Of a stretch of 10,988 nucleotides of DNA, positions 1 through 6,851 are shown piece after piece (the stretch's first letter is position 1; every line of letters starts with the position of its first letter). The stretch is from Actinomycetota bacterium (GTDB lineage: Bacteria > Actinomycetota > Actinomycetes > S36-B12 > UBA5976). The notes under the pieces were generated by a model, which worked only from the letters and a program-made list of their open reading frames with translations, was not told where the DNA came from and ran no database searches. The stretch covers positions 1 through 10,988 of the forward strand of contig JAFMIT010000050.1 in the NCBI GenBank assembly GCA_017853815.1. The letters run 5' to 3'. A program made the position numbers and the translations under genes.

Positions 1-384
1 GGACATCAGCCGCGGCGCAACTCTGCCGCTTTGCACTATTCGAATACGACCGAGGGTTGTTGCGCGAATCATCTGTATGAGTGGGGCGAGTTCATCGCCG
101 CTGTGGACTTGTCGGCCGACTTTCATACGTACGGCATCGCATGGACTCCGAATCGGATGACGCTGTTGATGGATCGAGTACCGTTTTGGACGGTGACGAA
201 AGATTCGATTCGCAGTCAGTATTGGCCTGGAAACAAGCCGTATTTCTTGATTTTGAACAATGCCATCGGTCCGCGCGAAGGTGGCTTTGGTGGCCTGTGG
301 GGCGACTGGCAGACCGCGCAGATGACGATTGATTACGTGCGCGCGTTCGCCCTCGATGGCCAAGGCGTCGTCCAAATCGGCTAA
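1..384 (+). CDS. Glycoside hydrolase family 16 protein, C-terminal fragment (partial at window edge)
   Basis: The reading frame is open from base 1 and stops at TAA 382-384, leaving about 127 residues of a longer protein. The text resembles the second half of a GH16 (laminarinase/beta-glucanase type) jelly-roll: an LHYSN strand, then DLSADFHTYGIAWTPNRM, then a PYFLILNNAIGP segment, and finally a closing strand with DYVRAF. These are the typical strands after the catalytic site. The ExDxxE catalytic motif and any signal peptide lie upstream, outside the window, so activity cannot be judged. Known family members cut beta-1,3 or mixed beta-glucans and are usually secreted; that role is inferred here. 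A CysCys pair sits at fragment residues 20-21. No domain follows the GH16 fold. The TTG at 31 is internal and not a start. It converges on the bicarbonate-transporter gene. Confidence 0.85.
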   Translation, partial: GHQPRRNSAALHYSNTTEGCCANHLYEWGEFIAAVDLSADFHTYGIAWTPNRMTLLMDRVPFWTVTKDSIRSQYWPGNKPYFLILNNAIGPREGGFGGLWGDWQTAQMTIDYVRAFALDGQGVVQIG

Positions 385-406
385 CCCCCGAGGGTTCTGT
401 AAGTAG

Positions 407-424
407 ACCACTGAATTCAGTGGT
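407..424. terminator. Perfect 18-bp palindrome, possible bidirectional terminator
   Basis: ACCACTGAATTCAGTGGT is fully self-complementary. As RNA it would fold into a 7-bp stem with an AATT loop on either strand. It lies between two converging genes (GH16 ending at 384, transporter ending at 443), the usual place for a shared terminator. On the plus strand only TTTAACT follows, and on the minus strand there is no T-run, so an intrinsic terminator would be weak. A protein-binding site is an alternative. Confidence 0.5.
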
Positions 425-442
425 TTAACTGCAGAAGGTCGG

Positions 443-1405
443 CTACACAAGCCCGACAAGGGCCTCGCTCATCGCAATGTAGATCGGAATGCCGAGCGTG
501 AGATTGAGCGGGAACGTGATACCGAGGCTGCTGACAAGTGAGAGAGAAGTGCTCGCCTGAGGGAGCGCGAGGCCGACTGCGGCGGGGGCCGCGATGTAAG
601 AAGCACTAGCGCACAGCACCGCGAGTGCGGCGCTGCCACCGACGCTCATGCCGAATGCAGTGCCAGCGAGCGCCCCGATGAATCCAGCAACGAGCGGGAA
701 GGTGACCGCAAAGATTGCGACGCCAGCTCCCACCGTGCGTAGATCGCCGATGCGGGACATCGCGAGATAGCCGAGGTTGAGCAAAAACAGCGTCAGGATG
801 CCTGGCTGCAGATCAACGAACAGTGGCGCAACTTTCTCCACCCCGAGGGTTCCGGAGACCAAGCCAATGATGAGACCACCGAGCATGAGGAGCACCGTTT
901 TGCCGAGGAGTACTTCACGCAGCAACTCGCGATTGCCGAGCGCGTTGCGAATACCGCTTGCGAGCAGGATGCCGATGAGGATGCCAGGAATTTCCATGAT
1001 CACGAGCAGCGCGTTGACATAACTTTCGTAGCTGATGTTTGAGGCGTCGAGAAAAACGAGCGCGCTGGTGAAAGTGACGAGCGAGGTCGATCCGTAGTGC
1101 GCCGCGATGGCGCCGCGATCGACATTGTTGAGACGTTTGATGAGACGCAGCGCCGCGAACGCGAGCATCGGAATCAAGCAACCGAGACCGAGCGTCATCA
1201 GGCCAGGTGCGATGAGGTCGGCGGGATTCGACTTGTGAAGTGCGAGTCCACCTTTGAGACCGATGCCGAAAAGCAAAGTCATGGAAATGACTTGGTATGC
1301 CTGCTCAGGAATTCGGAGATCAGCGCGGAGAGCGAAACCAATCCCGCCGAGAACGAACGCGAGAACTGAAACGCTGGTCAGATTTGAAAGCAGGGAAAGA
1401 TCCAC
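443..1405 (-). CDS. sbtA: SbtA-family sodium-dependent bicarbonate transporter
   Basis: This 320-residue protein is nearly all hydrophobic, with about ten predicted membrane segments, and is close to the usual SbtA (DUF897) length. Family marks are visible: AIAAHYGSTSLVTF at residues 99-112, EIPGILIGILLA at 138-149, ASASYIAAPAA at 266-276 and GITFPLNLTLGIP near the C-terminus. The two small-residue-rich stretches form the inverted-repeat core that binds bicarbonate and Na+ in cyanobacterial SbtA. The expected role is Na+-driven bicarbonate uptake across the cytoplasmic membrane. Bicarbonate and Na+ specificity is inferred from family. The start is GTG 1403-1405. An in-frame TAA (the stop of the upstream gene) lies 20 codons before it with no ATG between, which fixes the start closely. 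There is no clear Shine-Dalgarno sequence. It lies 57 bp behind the isochorismatase-family gene on the same strand, so co-transcription is likely. The usual PII-like partner SbtB is not in the window. Confidence 0.88.
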   Translation of the reverse strand: MDLSLLSNLTSVSVLAFVLGGIGFALRADLRIPEQAYQVISMTLLFGIGLKGGLALHKSNPADLIAPGLMTLGLGCLIPMLAFAALRLIKRLNNVDRGAIAAHYGSTSLVTFTSALVFLDASNISYESYVNALLVIMEIPGILIGILLASGIRNALGNRELLREVLLGKTVLLMLGGLIIGLVSGTLGVEKVAPLFVDLQPGILTLFLLNLGYLAMSRIGDLRTVGAGVAIFAVTFPLVAGFIGALAGTAFGMSVGGSAALAVLCASASYIAAPAAVGLALPQASTSLSLVSSLGITFPLNLTLGIPIYIAMSEALVGLV

Positions 1406-1462
1406 AGGCAGGAAGTTTCTTCGACCGCGGAAATACGCGCGAGTTAGAGAGGTACTCGCAGG

Positions 1463-2014
1463 TTAAGCGAGGGCGTCGGCAGTCTTGAGCATTCGGACAG
1501 AACGACCAGGCAGCTGGTAATCCCAGAAGCCGATGTTGAAGTCGTCGATGATGGTGTCGGCTTTGAGTTCGTAGCCATTCCACGACTCGTCAGAAGTCGT
1601 GTGTGCGTCACCGATGACGGTGACGTCGTAGCCGCGCTCAAAGGCGGCGTGCACGGTGTTGCGGACGCAAAAATTCGTTTGAGCGCCGGTGACGAAGAGA
1701 TGACCAGCGGCGAGTTCGGTAAGCACGTCTTCGAGGTCGGTGGATTCAAAAGAGCTGCGGTAGTTCTTGTGGATGATGGCTTCACCCTCGGCAGGGACGA
1801 GTTCAGGCACGATGCCCCAGGCCTCCGAATCGCGCACGAGGCCCTCGTCGGAGTGCTGCACCCACACGACGGGGATACCAGCAGCGCGTGCCTTGGTGAC
1901 CATGGTTGCGATGTTGGCAACAATCTCATCGCGTTTGAAGGCAGTCTCGACAACGCCGTTCTGTACGTCGATTACAAGCAGGGCAGAGGCGGGGCGGTTG
2001 GCCAATGTCGTCAT
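1463..2014 (-). CDS. Isochorismatase-family cysteine hydrolase
   Basis: This 183-residue protein has the usual length of the isochorismatase-like hydrolase family (nicotinamidase, N-carbamoylsarcosine amidase, isochorismatase and related enzymes). The Asp-Lys-Cys triad is readable: D16 in LLVIDVQNG, K83 in IIHKNYRSSF and C116 in GAQTNFCVRNT. The G-A-Q stretch before the cysteine fits the cis-peptide region that forms the oxyanion hole. Residues 151-183 are specific to this protein and end in KTADALA. The substrate cannot be told from sequence. The metal-binding Asp/His set of nicotinamidases is not evident, so PncA is unlikely. It is cytoplasmic, with no signal peptide. The start at ATG 2012-2014 has CCTCCT rather than a Shine-Dalgarno sequence before it, and a TANNNT hexamer sits at -12 to -7, suggesting leaderless translation. 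It is followed by sbtA and is divergent from the DUF4446 gene. Confidence 0.9.
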   Translation of the reverse strand: MTTLANRPASALLVIDVQNGVVETAFKRDEIVANIATMVTKARAAGIPVVWVQHSDEGLVRDSEAWGIVPELVPAEGEAIIHKNYRSSFESTDLEDVLTELAAGHLFVTGAQTNFCVRNTVHAAFERGYDVTVIGDAHTTSDESWNGYELKADTIIDDFNIGFWDYQLPGRSVRMLKTADALA

Positions 2015-2020
2015 AGGAGG

Positions 2021-2026
2021 AGGCTA
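2021..2026 (-). promoter_or_regulatory. Putative -10 element (TAGCCT) for leaderless isochorismatase-family mRNA
   Basis: Read on the minus strand, TAGCCT is followed by CCTCCT and then the ATG, so the hexamer occupies -12 to -7 from the start codon. This matches the TANNNT placement of leaderless actinobacterial transcripts, where the start codon's A is the transcription start. No good -35 is seen. TANNNT is a weak motif, so the call rests on exact spacing and on the missing Shine-Dalgarno sequence. Confidence 0.45.
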
Positions 2027-2054
2027 GCAATCCTCGAGAGGGCATGGGCTCGTC

Positions 2055-2073
2055 GCGGCTTCAAGAAAGCCGC
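2055..2073. repeat. 19-bp inverted repeat between divergent genes
   Basis: GCGGCTT and AAGCCGC are perfect 7-bp arms around CAAGA. The repeat lies in the 77-bp spacer between the divergent isochorismatase-family and DUF4446 genes. It is 6 bp upstream of the plus-strand -10 candidate at 2080-2085 and so covers the -35 region. That is a normal place for a repressor or activator site. It could also be a hairpin in an RNA, but no transcript through it is required by the gene layout. Confidence 0.45.
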
Positions 2074-2079
2074 TTTCGG

Positions 2080-2085
2080 TAGGCT
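2080..2085 (+). promoter_or_regulatory. Putative -10 element (TAGGCT) for leaderless DUF4446-pheA mRNA
   Basis: TAGGCT is followed by CTGCGC and then GTG 2092, placing the hexamer exactly at -12 to -7. No Shine-Dalgarno sequence precedes the start. The geometry mirrors the divergent promoter at 2021-2026. The -35 region overlaps the inverted repeat at 2055-2073. Confidence 0.45.
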
Positions 2086-2091
2086 CTGCGC

Positions 2092-2574
2092 GTGACTCTT
2101 TCAGATCAGATTGCCTACGGTTCACTCGCAGTTGCTGCAGTTTCCTTGCTCATTGCCCTCTTTGCGTTGTTGCAGGTCCGCAAGGCCCGCAAGCAATTGA
2201 CGGTCTTTAGAGGCGATGGTGCGGAAGTCGATTTTCTCGAAACCGCCGCGGGCCTGTCGGCTCGCAACGAAGAGCTCAACTCCAAGATTCAGCGACTTGC
2301 TCATCTTCTGGCGATTGCTCAGCGCGATGTGTCTGAGGCTTTGCGTCACGTCGCGGTCGTTCGTTTTAACGCTGTGCAGGACATGGGCGGCCAGTTCTCG
2401 TTCAGCGCCGCGCTTCTCGATGACGAAGGCACGGGCGTGGTGATTACGAGCATCCAGGCGCACAACCAAGGTCGCGTGTACGCGAAGTTTGTGACTGATG
2501 GCGGTAGTGAGCATCCATTGACGCCTGAAGAGAAGCAGGCCATCGAAGCTGCTCGTTCACAGAATACGAAATAG
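2092..2574 (+). CDS. DUF4446 family protein, membrane-anchored
   Basis: The 160-residue product has one hydrophobic segment at about residues 9-28, then basic residues (RKARKQ) that would sit in the cytoplasm, then a helical, possibly coiled-coil stretch at about 47-80. A conserved domain follows with HVAVVRFNAVQDMGGQFSFS (83-102), the LLDDEGTGVVITSI segment and the closing LTPEEKQAIEAA. This order is characteristic of DUF4446, a family of unknown function. The protein probably sits in the inner face of the membrane. The start GTG 2092 is chosen because it gives the full membrane segment and has a -10 hexamer at the right distance for a leaderless message. The stop is only 7 bp before pheA, so the two genes very likely share a transcript. 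No enzyme activity can be proposed from sequence. Confidence 0.88.
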   Translation: MTLSDQIAYGSLAVAAVSLLIALFALLQVRKARKQLTVFRGDGAEVDFLETAAGLSARNEELNSKIQRLAHLLAIAQRDVSEALRHVAVVRFNAVQDMGGQFSFSAALLDDEGTGVVITSIQAHNQGRVYAKFVTDGGSEHPLTPEEKQAIEAARSQNTK

Positions 2575-2581
2575 TCGCGCC

Positions 2582-3511
2582 GTGAAAAAGATCGGTTATC
2601 TCGGCCCGCGCGGCACTTTCACCGAAGCGGCGCTGCGCACTCTCGCTGCGGCTGACGATGCAGAGCTCGTGCCATATGCCACGGTGACGATGGCCCTCGA
2701 CGCTGCACGCGCAGGCGATGTCGATGCGGCGTTGGTGCCGCTCGAAAACAGTGTCGAAGGTTCCGTTTCGCAGACGTTGGACGAGCTTGCGAGCGGCGAT
2801 CCTTTGGTGATTATTGACGAAGCAGCTGTGCAGGTTGAGTTTTCGTTGATGGCGCGGCCTGGCACCACGCTTGAAGACGTGCGTCTCATTACGACTCATC
2901 CGCATGCCCATGCGCAGTGCCGCAACTGGCTTGCGACTGCCGTGCCAGATGCCCGCGTGGTTCCGGCGCTTTCGACGGCTGCTGCGGCTGAAGAAGTTTC
3001 TGATCCGGCATCTCGCTTTGATGCAGCAATTTCGGCGGCGATTGCAGCGGAGCATTACGGCCTTGATGTGTTGGCACACGGCATTGGTGACAACTCGTTC
3101 GCGAAGACGCGCTTCGTGCTCGTCACACGGCCGACTGCACCACCTGCGATGACTGGCGCAGATTTAACGACCCTCTCGCTTTTCATTCACGACTCGCATC
3201 CCGGTGCGCTGCTTGAGATCTTGACCGAGTTGTCGGTGCGCGGGGTGAACTTGACTCGACTCGAGTCGCGGCCGACACAGAAGCAGCTCGGCAATTACTA
3301 CTTCTCTGTCGATCTTGAAGGTCACATCACTGAGTCGCGCGTCGGGGAAGCAATGCGCGGTTTGCATCGCGTCTGCGCGGAAGTGCGCTACCTCGGTTCA
3401 TACCCGCGTCATGACGGCGCGATGCCGACGGTGCGTCAGGGAGTTAGCGACGAAGACTTCAGCGACGCAAGTTCGTGGCTTAAAGACTTGCGCGAAAAAG
3501 GCATTTCGTAA
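2582..3511 (+). CDS. pheA: Prephenate dehydratase
   Basis: The 309-residue monofunctional enzyme converts prephenate to phenylpyruvate in phenylalanine synthesis. The catalytic PDT domain spans about residues 3-182: IGYLGPRGTFTEAA at 4-17, ALVPLENSVEGSV at 50-62 and the T-R-F catalytic motif at 176-178 in AKTRFVLV. A C-terminal ACT regulatory domain covers about 195-275, with GALLEILTELSVRGVNLTRLESRP-type residues (GAL at 208-210, ESRP at 228-231) that bind phenylalanine in relatives. Feedback inhibition by phenylalanine is therefore expected. A variable tail of about 30 residues follows. No chorismate mutase domain is fused, as is normal in Actinobacteria. The start GTG 2582 lies 7 bp after the DUF4446 stop and lacks a clear Shine-Dalgarno sequence, so translation may depend on coupling to the gene before it. 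Confidence 0.96.
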   Translation: MKKIGYLGPRGTFTEAALRTLAAADDAELVPYATVTMALDAARAGDVDAALVPLENSVEGSVSQTLDELASGDPLVIIDEAAVQVEFSLMARPGTTLEDVRLITTHPHAHAQCRNWLATAVPDARVVPALSTAAAAEEVSDPASRFDAAISAAIAAEHYGLDVLAHGIGDNSFAKTRFVLVTRPTAPPAMTGADLTTLSLFIHDSHPGALLEILTELSVRGVNLTRLESRPTQKQLGNYYFSVDLEGHITESRVGEAMRGLHRVCAEVRYLGSYPRHDGAMPTVRQGVSDEDFSDASSWLKDLREKGIS

Positions 3512-3527
3512 TCAATCGACGCTCTCA

Positions 3528-3584
3528 CGTACCAGTAGCGCCGCTTTCACGTACCACTAGTGTTTTGAACTCGTACCACTAGCG
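3528..3584. repeat. Three 13-bp direct repeats at an exact 22-bp period
   Basis: The element CGTACCASTAGYG occurs at 3528-3540, 3550-3562 and 3572-3584, each start 22 bp from the last. Copies 1 and 2 match over a longer stretch (17 of 20 bases from 3521 and 3543), so they look like true tandem duplicates. The array fills the gap between the converging pheA and copA genes, and copy 3 contains the copA stop codon. On the minus strand each unit reads CNCTASTGGTACG. Copy 2 holds the 8-bp palindrome CACTAGTG. There is no T-run and no strong hairpin. A 22-bp step is close to two helical turns, as in sets of protein-binding iterons. Function unknown. Confidence 0.75.
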
Positions 3585-5696
3585 GAGGCGGAGGGAGTTC
3601 GTGACCACGAGCACGCTTGATGCGCTCATCGCGATTCCCGCAATCATCGGATTGAGATTTCCACTCATCGCGAGCGGAATTGCAGCGACGTTGTATCCGA
3701 AAGCCCAGAACAGATTCTGTTTGATCACGCGTAGTGTGCGCTGAGACAACTTCAACGCCGCCGGTACAAGCATCAGGTCGGGGCGTAGGAGAGTGATGTC
3801 GGCGGTGGCGCGGGCGACAGCCGTGCCACGACCCATAGCGATGCCAATATCAGCGGCGGCGAGCGCAGGCGCATCGTTAGAACCGTCACCGACCATCGCG
3901 ACAATTTTTCGTTGTGACTGAAATTCGCGAACAACTTCAATCTTCTGATCAGGTGTGAGTTCCGCGCGATATTCATCAACACCGAGTTGTGCGGCCACCG
4001 ACGCTGCAACAGCGTCACGATCACCACTCGCCATCACGGTCCGGATACCTCGAGCGCGCAGCAGCTTGATTGTCTCTGCCGCTGAGGCATCGATGGTGTC
4101 AGCGACATCGACATGGCCGATGAGCTCATTGTTGATGAAGAGGTACGAGCGAGTGAATTCGGTTGCAGACTCGAACTCGAAATCTGGATGGAAACCTCGC
4201 CCACCAAACTCAACCACTTGGCCATCGAGTGAGCCGCGCACACCTTTGCCTGGCACAGCGACAATGTTGAGAACATCAACCCGGCCAGCATCGCCGAACT
4301 CGCGCAGGGTCGCGACAGAAACAGGATGAGTGGATGCTTCCGCCAAAGTGGCAAGCACCGCGTGATCCTCTGGCTTGATGGTGGATGCAGTGACTGTCAT
4401 GTTGCCCGTTGTCAGCGTGCCGGTCTTGTCGAAGATGACGACGTCCACAGAGCGACTGTTTTCGAACACCTCGGGTCCAGCGATGAGAATCCCGAGAGTC
4501 GCTGCCCGACCCGAACCGACGACGAGCGCGGTGGGAGTGGCGAGGCCGAGAGCACATGGGCACGCAATCACCAGCACTGCGAGCATGACGTCGATGGCGC
4601 GATCAGCATCAACCCAGAAGTACCAGGCGGCGCCTGTGGCGAGAGTGATGGCGAGCACAGCGGGCACAAAGATGGCAGAGACACGATCCGCAAGGCGAGC
4701 GATGTTTGCTTTGCCGGATTGCGCGGCTGCGACAAGAGCGGCAATGCGAGCGACTTGGGATCCTGCACCCACCGCGACGACGCGAACCTGAAGTTCGCCT
4801 TCGTGGTTGAGCGCGCCAGCTTGGACTTCAGAGTCTTCCGTGACAGCGATGGGAAGTGATTCACCTGTTAACAAAGCGTTGCTGACACTTGAGGCGCCAG
4901 CCACGACCACGCCGTCGACGGGGATGGGTGACTCGGCCGGCACAATCACAACATCGCCAGCGCGCAATTGCGCCACTGGCACCGTCATGCGCACGCCACC
5001 GACGAGATGAACTGCGCTCTTAGGCGTGGCGTCAGCGAGTGCTCGCAGCGATGCGCCAGCTGCCCGCTTGTTTCGCGCTTCGAGCCAGCGACCGATGAGC
5101 ACAAACACAGGAACAACGACCGCGACGTCGATATAGATGTGCGGGTCGTGGTGACCTGCTGACTGAACTATCTGCCAGATAGATCCCACATAAGCGGCGA
5201 GTACACCGATGCTGACGAGTGTGTCCATGGTGGTCGCGCGATGACGCGCATTGCGAAAACTCGCCCGATGCAAAGGCCACGCGGCCCAAAAAACAACGGG
5301 TGTGGCGAGAGCAATCGTCAACCACGTCCACGTAAATACGCCCCAGCCACTGAAGTGCAATGACTCGATCATCGCAATTGCCATTGTTGGAACCGCCAAC
5401 AATGCGCCCACGAGCCACCGAGTTTTGAGATCTCGTTCGTGTGCCTTCTCCCAGGCAGCGACTTGTTCATCGAGGAGTGGGTTCGGAGCCAAAGCGTTGT
5501 AGCCAGCGGCGACGACAGTGGAGACGAGAGTGTCCACTTCAACCGTTGGCACATAGTTCACGTGTGCGACACCAGTCGCATAATTGACTGAGGCTTCGAC
5601 GCCGTCGAGTTTGTTGAGCTTGCGCTCGATACGCGACGCGCATGATGCGCATGTCATCCCCGTGACAACGAGATCGACCTGCGAGGTATCAGTCAT
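3579..5696 (-). CDS. copA: Copper-exporting P1B-type ATPase
   Basis: This 705-residue membrane ATPase expels Cu+ from the cytoplasm. One N-terminal heavy-metal domain carries GMTCASC (C16, C19). The other landmarks are in order: transmembrane segments from about residue 94, actuator loop TGES at 277-280, the intramembrane C-P-C copper site at 379-381, phosphorylation site DKTGT at 423-427, the P1B HP pair at 457-458, GDG-ND at 603-608, and the last two membrane segments with Y668-N669 and MSASS at 690-694. C-P-C plus YN plus MxxSS marks the Cu+ subgroup (P1B-1). Small departures are S606 in GDGSNDAPAL and SGD instead of TGD at 557-559, both tolerated in the family. It starts 2 bp after the copZ stop (TAATCATG), without a clear Shine-Dalgarno sequence, so translation is probably coupled. 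No CsoR-type copper regulator is nearby. Confidence 0.96.
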   Translation of the reverse strand: MTDTSQVDLVVTGMTCASCASRIERKLNKLDGVEASVNYATGVAHVNYVPTVEVDTLVSTVVAAGYNALAPNPLLDEQVAAWEKAHERDLKTRWLVGALLAVPTMAIAMIESLHFSGWGVFTWTWLTIALATPVVFWAAWPLHRASFRNARHRATTMDTLVSIGVLAAYVGSIWQIVQSAGHHDPHIYIDVAVVVPVFVLIGRWLEARNKRAAGASLRALADATPKSAVHLVGGVRMTVPVAQLRAGDVVIVPAESPIPVDGVVVAGASSVSNALLTGESLPIAVTEDSEVQAGALNHEGELQVRVVAVGAGSQVARIAALVAAAQSGKANIARLADRVSAIFVPAVLAITLATGAAWYFWVDADRAIDVMLAVLVIACPCALGLATPTALVVGSGRAATLGILIAGPEVFENSRSVDVVIFDKTGTLTTGNMTVTASTIKPEDHAVLATLAEASTHPVSVATLREFGDAGRVDVLNIVAVPGKGVRGSLDGQVVEFGGRGFHPDFEFESATEFTRSYLFINNELIGHVDVADTIDASAAETIKLLRARGIRTVMASGDRDAVAASVAAQLGVDEYRAELTPDQKIEVVREFQSQRKIVAMVGDGSNDAPALAAADIGIAMGRGTAVARATADITLLRPDLMLVPAALKLSQRTLRVIKQNLFWAFGYNVAAIPLAMSGNLNPMIAGIAMSASSVLVVTNSLRLR

Positions 5697-5698
5697 GA

Positions 5699-5905
5699 TT
5701 ACTCGGCGACGGAATATCCTGCAGCAACTACCGCGGCCGTGACCGCTTCTGCATTGATAGCCCCGTCTGCGGTCACCGTAACTGCACCCGTCTCAAGCAC
5801 CACATCAACGTGCGTGACACCTGCGACTTCGCTAACTTCTTCGGTGATGGATCTGACGCAATGATCGCAGGTCATACCGACGACGTTAAAAACCTGAGTG
5901 CTCAT
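5699..5905 (-). CDS. copZ: CopZ-like copper chaperone
   Basis: The 68-residue protein is a single heavy-metal-associated (HMA) domain, the full usual length. The Cu+-binding loop is GMTCDHC with C13 and C16. The rest follows the beta-alpha-beta-beta-alpha-beta pattern and ends in AVVAAGYSV. It should bind Cu+ in the cytoplasm and hand it to the HMA domain of the CopA encoded just downstream. The D14-H15 pair inside the loop is common in bacterial CopZ. The start ATG is 2 bp after the ddl stop (TAGTAATG). A run of G (GGGGG) in the end of ddl lies about 6 bases before the ATG and may act as a ribosome-binding site. Its position behind a cell-wall ligase, not behind a copper sensor, is unusual. 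Confidence 0.93.
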   Translation of the reverse strand: MSTQVFNVVGMTCDHCVRSITEEVSEVAGVTHVDVVLETGAVTVTADGAINAEAVTAAVVAAGYSVAE

Positions 5906-5907
5906 TA

Positions 5908-6849
5908 CTAACCCCCACGACTGACGGCGAGATGAACCAGCGTGTCGAAGATTTCACCGAGATCAGAATCAGCCGCCGCGAGTGACTGCGGAAACAGCGA
6001 GGTCTCTGTCATACCTGGTGCCACATTGACTTCAAGGAACCAGACGCCACCGTTGCGATCGACAATGATGTCGCTCCGAGAAAGATCGCGAAGATTAAGC
6101 GCGAGATGAGTCGTGATGGCTGTTTGGGCGACGAGTTCGCTGACCGAATCACTCAACCGAGCGGGGCAGAAGAACTCAGTCACGCCAGCGGTGTAGCGCG
6201 CGGTGTAGTCGTACACGCCACCATCAGGTTGAATCTCAACCGCCGGCAGCGCACTAGGTCCCACAACAGTATGAACGACCGAGACGGCGACTTCTATTCC
6301 TTCAATGAATTGCTCCACGATCGCGACGTCACCATAAGCGAATGCCGCGACCATCGCCGAAGGCAGCGCACTAGCTTCGCGAACGACAGTGACACCAAGC
6401 GATGAGCCACCGCGAGCTGGCTTCACAATCGCGGGCAAGCCAACGTGAGCAATCACGGCTTGCATCACAGCGTCAGCACCGAGTTCACGGAACGTCGAGT
6501 GCGGCAAGGACACCCCCGCTGGAACTGCGATACCCGCGCTCTCGACAATCGACTTCGCGATCGCCTTGTCGAAAGCGACGCGACAAGCGTCTGGCGCAGA
6601 GCCAACGTACGGAAGCTTTAGCGCCTCGAGAACTTCGCGCAAAGTTCCGTCTTCGCCGGCAGCTCCATGCAACATGGGGATGACGCAGTCAGGCCGTTTG
6701 TTCTGGAGTCGAGTCAGCAGTTGGGCGTCGGTGTCGAGCACCTCAACTTCGTGCCCGCGATCGCGCAGCGCGTCAGCGACTCGACGACCTGAGCGCTCAG
6801 AGATATCGCGCTCATGCGACAAGCCACCTGCGAGAACAACGATGTACAC
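5908..6849 (-). CDS. ddl: D-alanine--D-alanine ligase
   Basis: This ATP-grasp enzyme of 313 residues joins two D-Ala to give the dipeptide used by MurF in peptidoglycan synthesis. The length fits the short DdlB-type class. Visible motifs: GGLSHERDIS at 8-17 with E13, HGAAGEDGT at 61-69, ATP-binding loop KPARGGSSLGV at 143-153 with S150, omega loop with YDY at 213-215, R258 and D260 in the metal/ADP site, and EVNVAPGMT at 273-281 with E273 and N275. The Tyr in the omega loop favours D-Ala over D-lactate as second substrate, so vancomycin-type resistance is not implied. EVNV replaces the more common EVNT, a mild variant. The start is GTG 6847-6849, 2 bp after the aminotransferase stop, with GAGGT at a suitable distance before it. 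Confidence 0.95.
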   Translation of the reverse strand: MYIVVLAGGLSHERDISERSGRRVADALRDRGHEVEVLDTDAQLLTRLQNKRPDCVIPMLHGAAGEDGTLREVLEALKLPYVGSAPDACRVAFDKAIAKSIVESAGIAVPAGVSLPHSTFRELGADAVMQAVIAHVGLPAIVKPARGGSSLGVTVVREASALPSAMVAAFAYGDVAIVEQFIEGIEVAVSVVHTVVGPSALPAVEIQPDGGVYDYTARYTAGVTEFFCPARLSDSVSELVAQTAITTHLALNLRDLSRSDIIVDRNGGVWFLEVNVAPGMTETSLFPQSLAAADSDLGEIFDTLVHLAVSRGG

Positions 6850-6851
6850 GA

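Noticed and set aside
1463..2014. Nicotinamidase PncA
   Set aside because: The Cys hydrolase triad is present, but the Asp/His metal-binding set of nicotinamidases is not evident, so only the family call is kept.
2015..2023. AGGAGGAGG on the plus strand, like a strong ribosome-binding site
   Set aside because: The only ATG within reach on that strand (2044) stops after 12 codons. On the strand of the neighbouring gene the sequence reads CCTCCTCCT, so it cannot serve that gene.
1601..2095. A 164-codon plus-strand frame opposite the isochorismatase-family gene
   Set aside because: It is antisense to a gene with a full catalytic triad, and its protein has no recognisable motif.
2444..3079. A 211-codon minus-strand frame opposite pheA
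   Set aside because: It is a shadow of pheA, rich in Arg, His and Cys as expected from reverse-strand reading.
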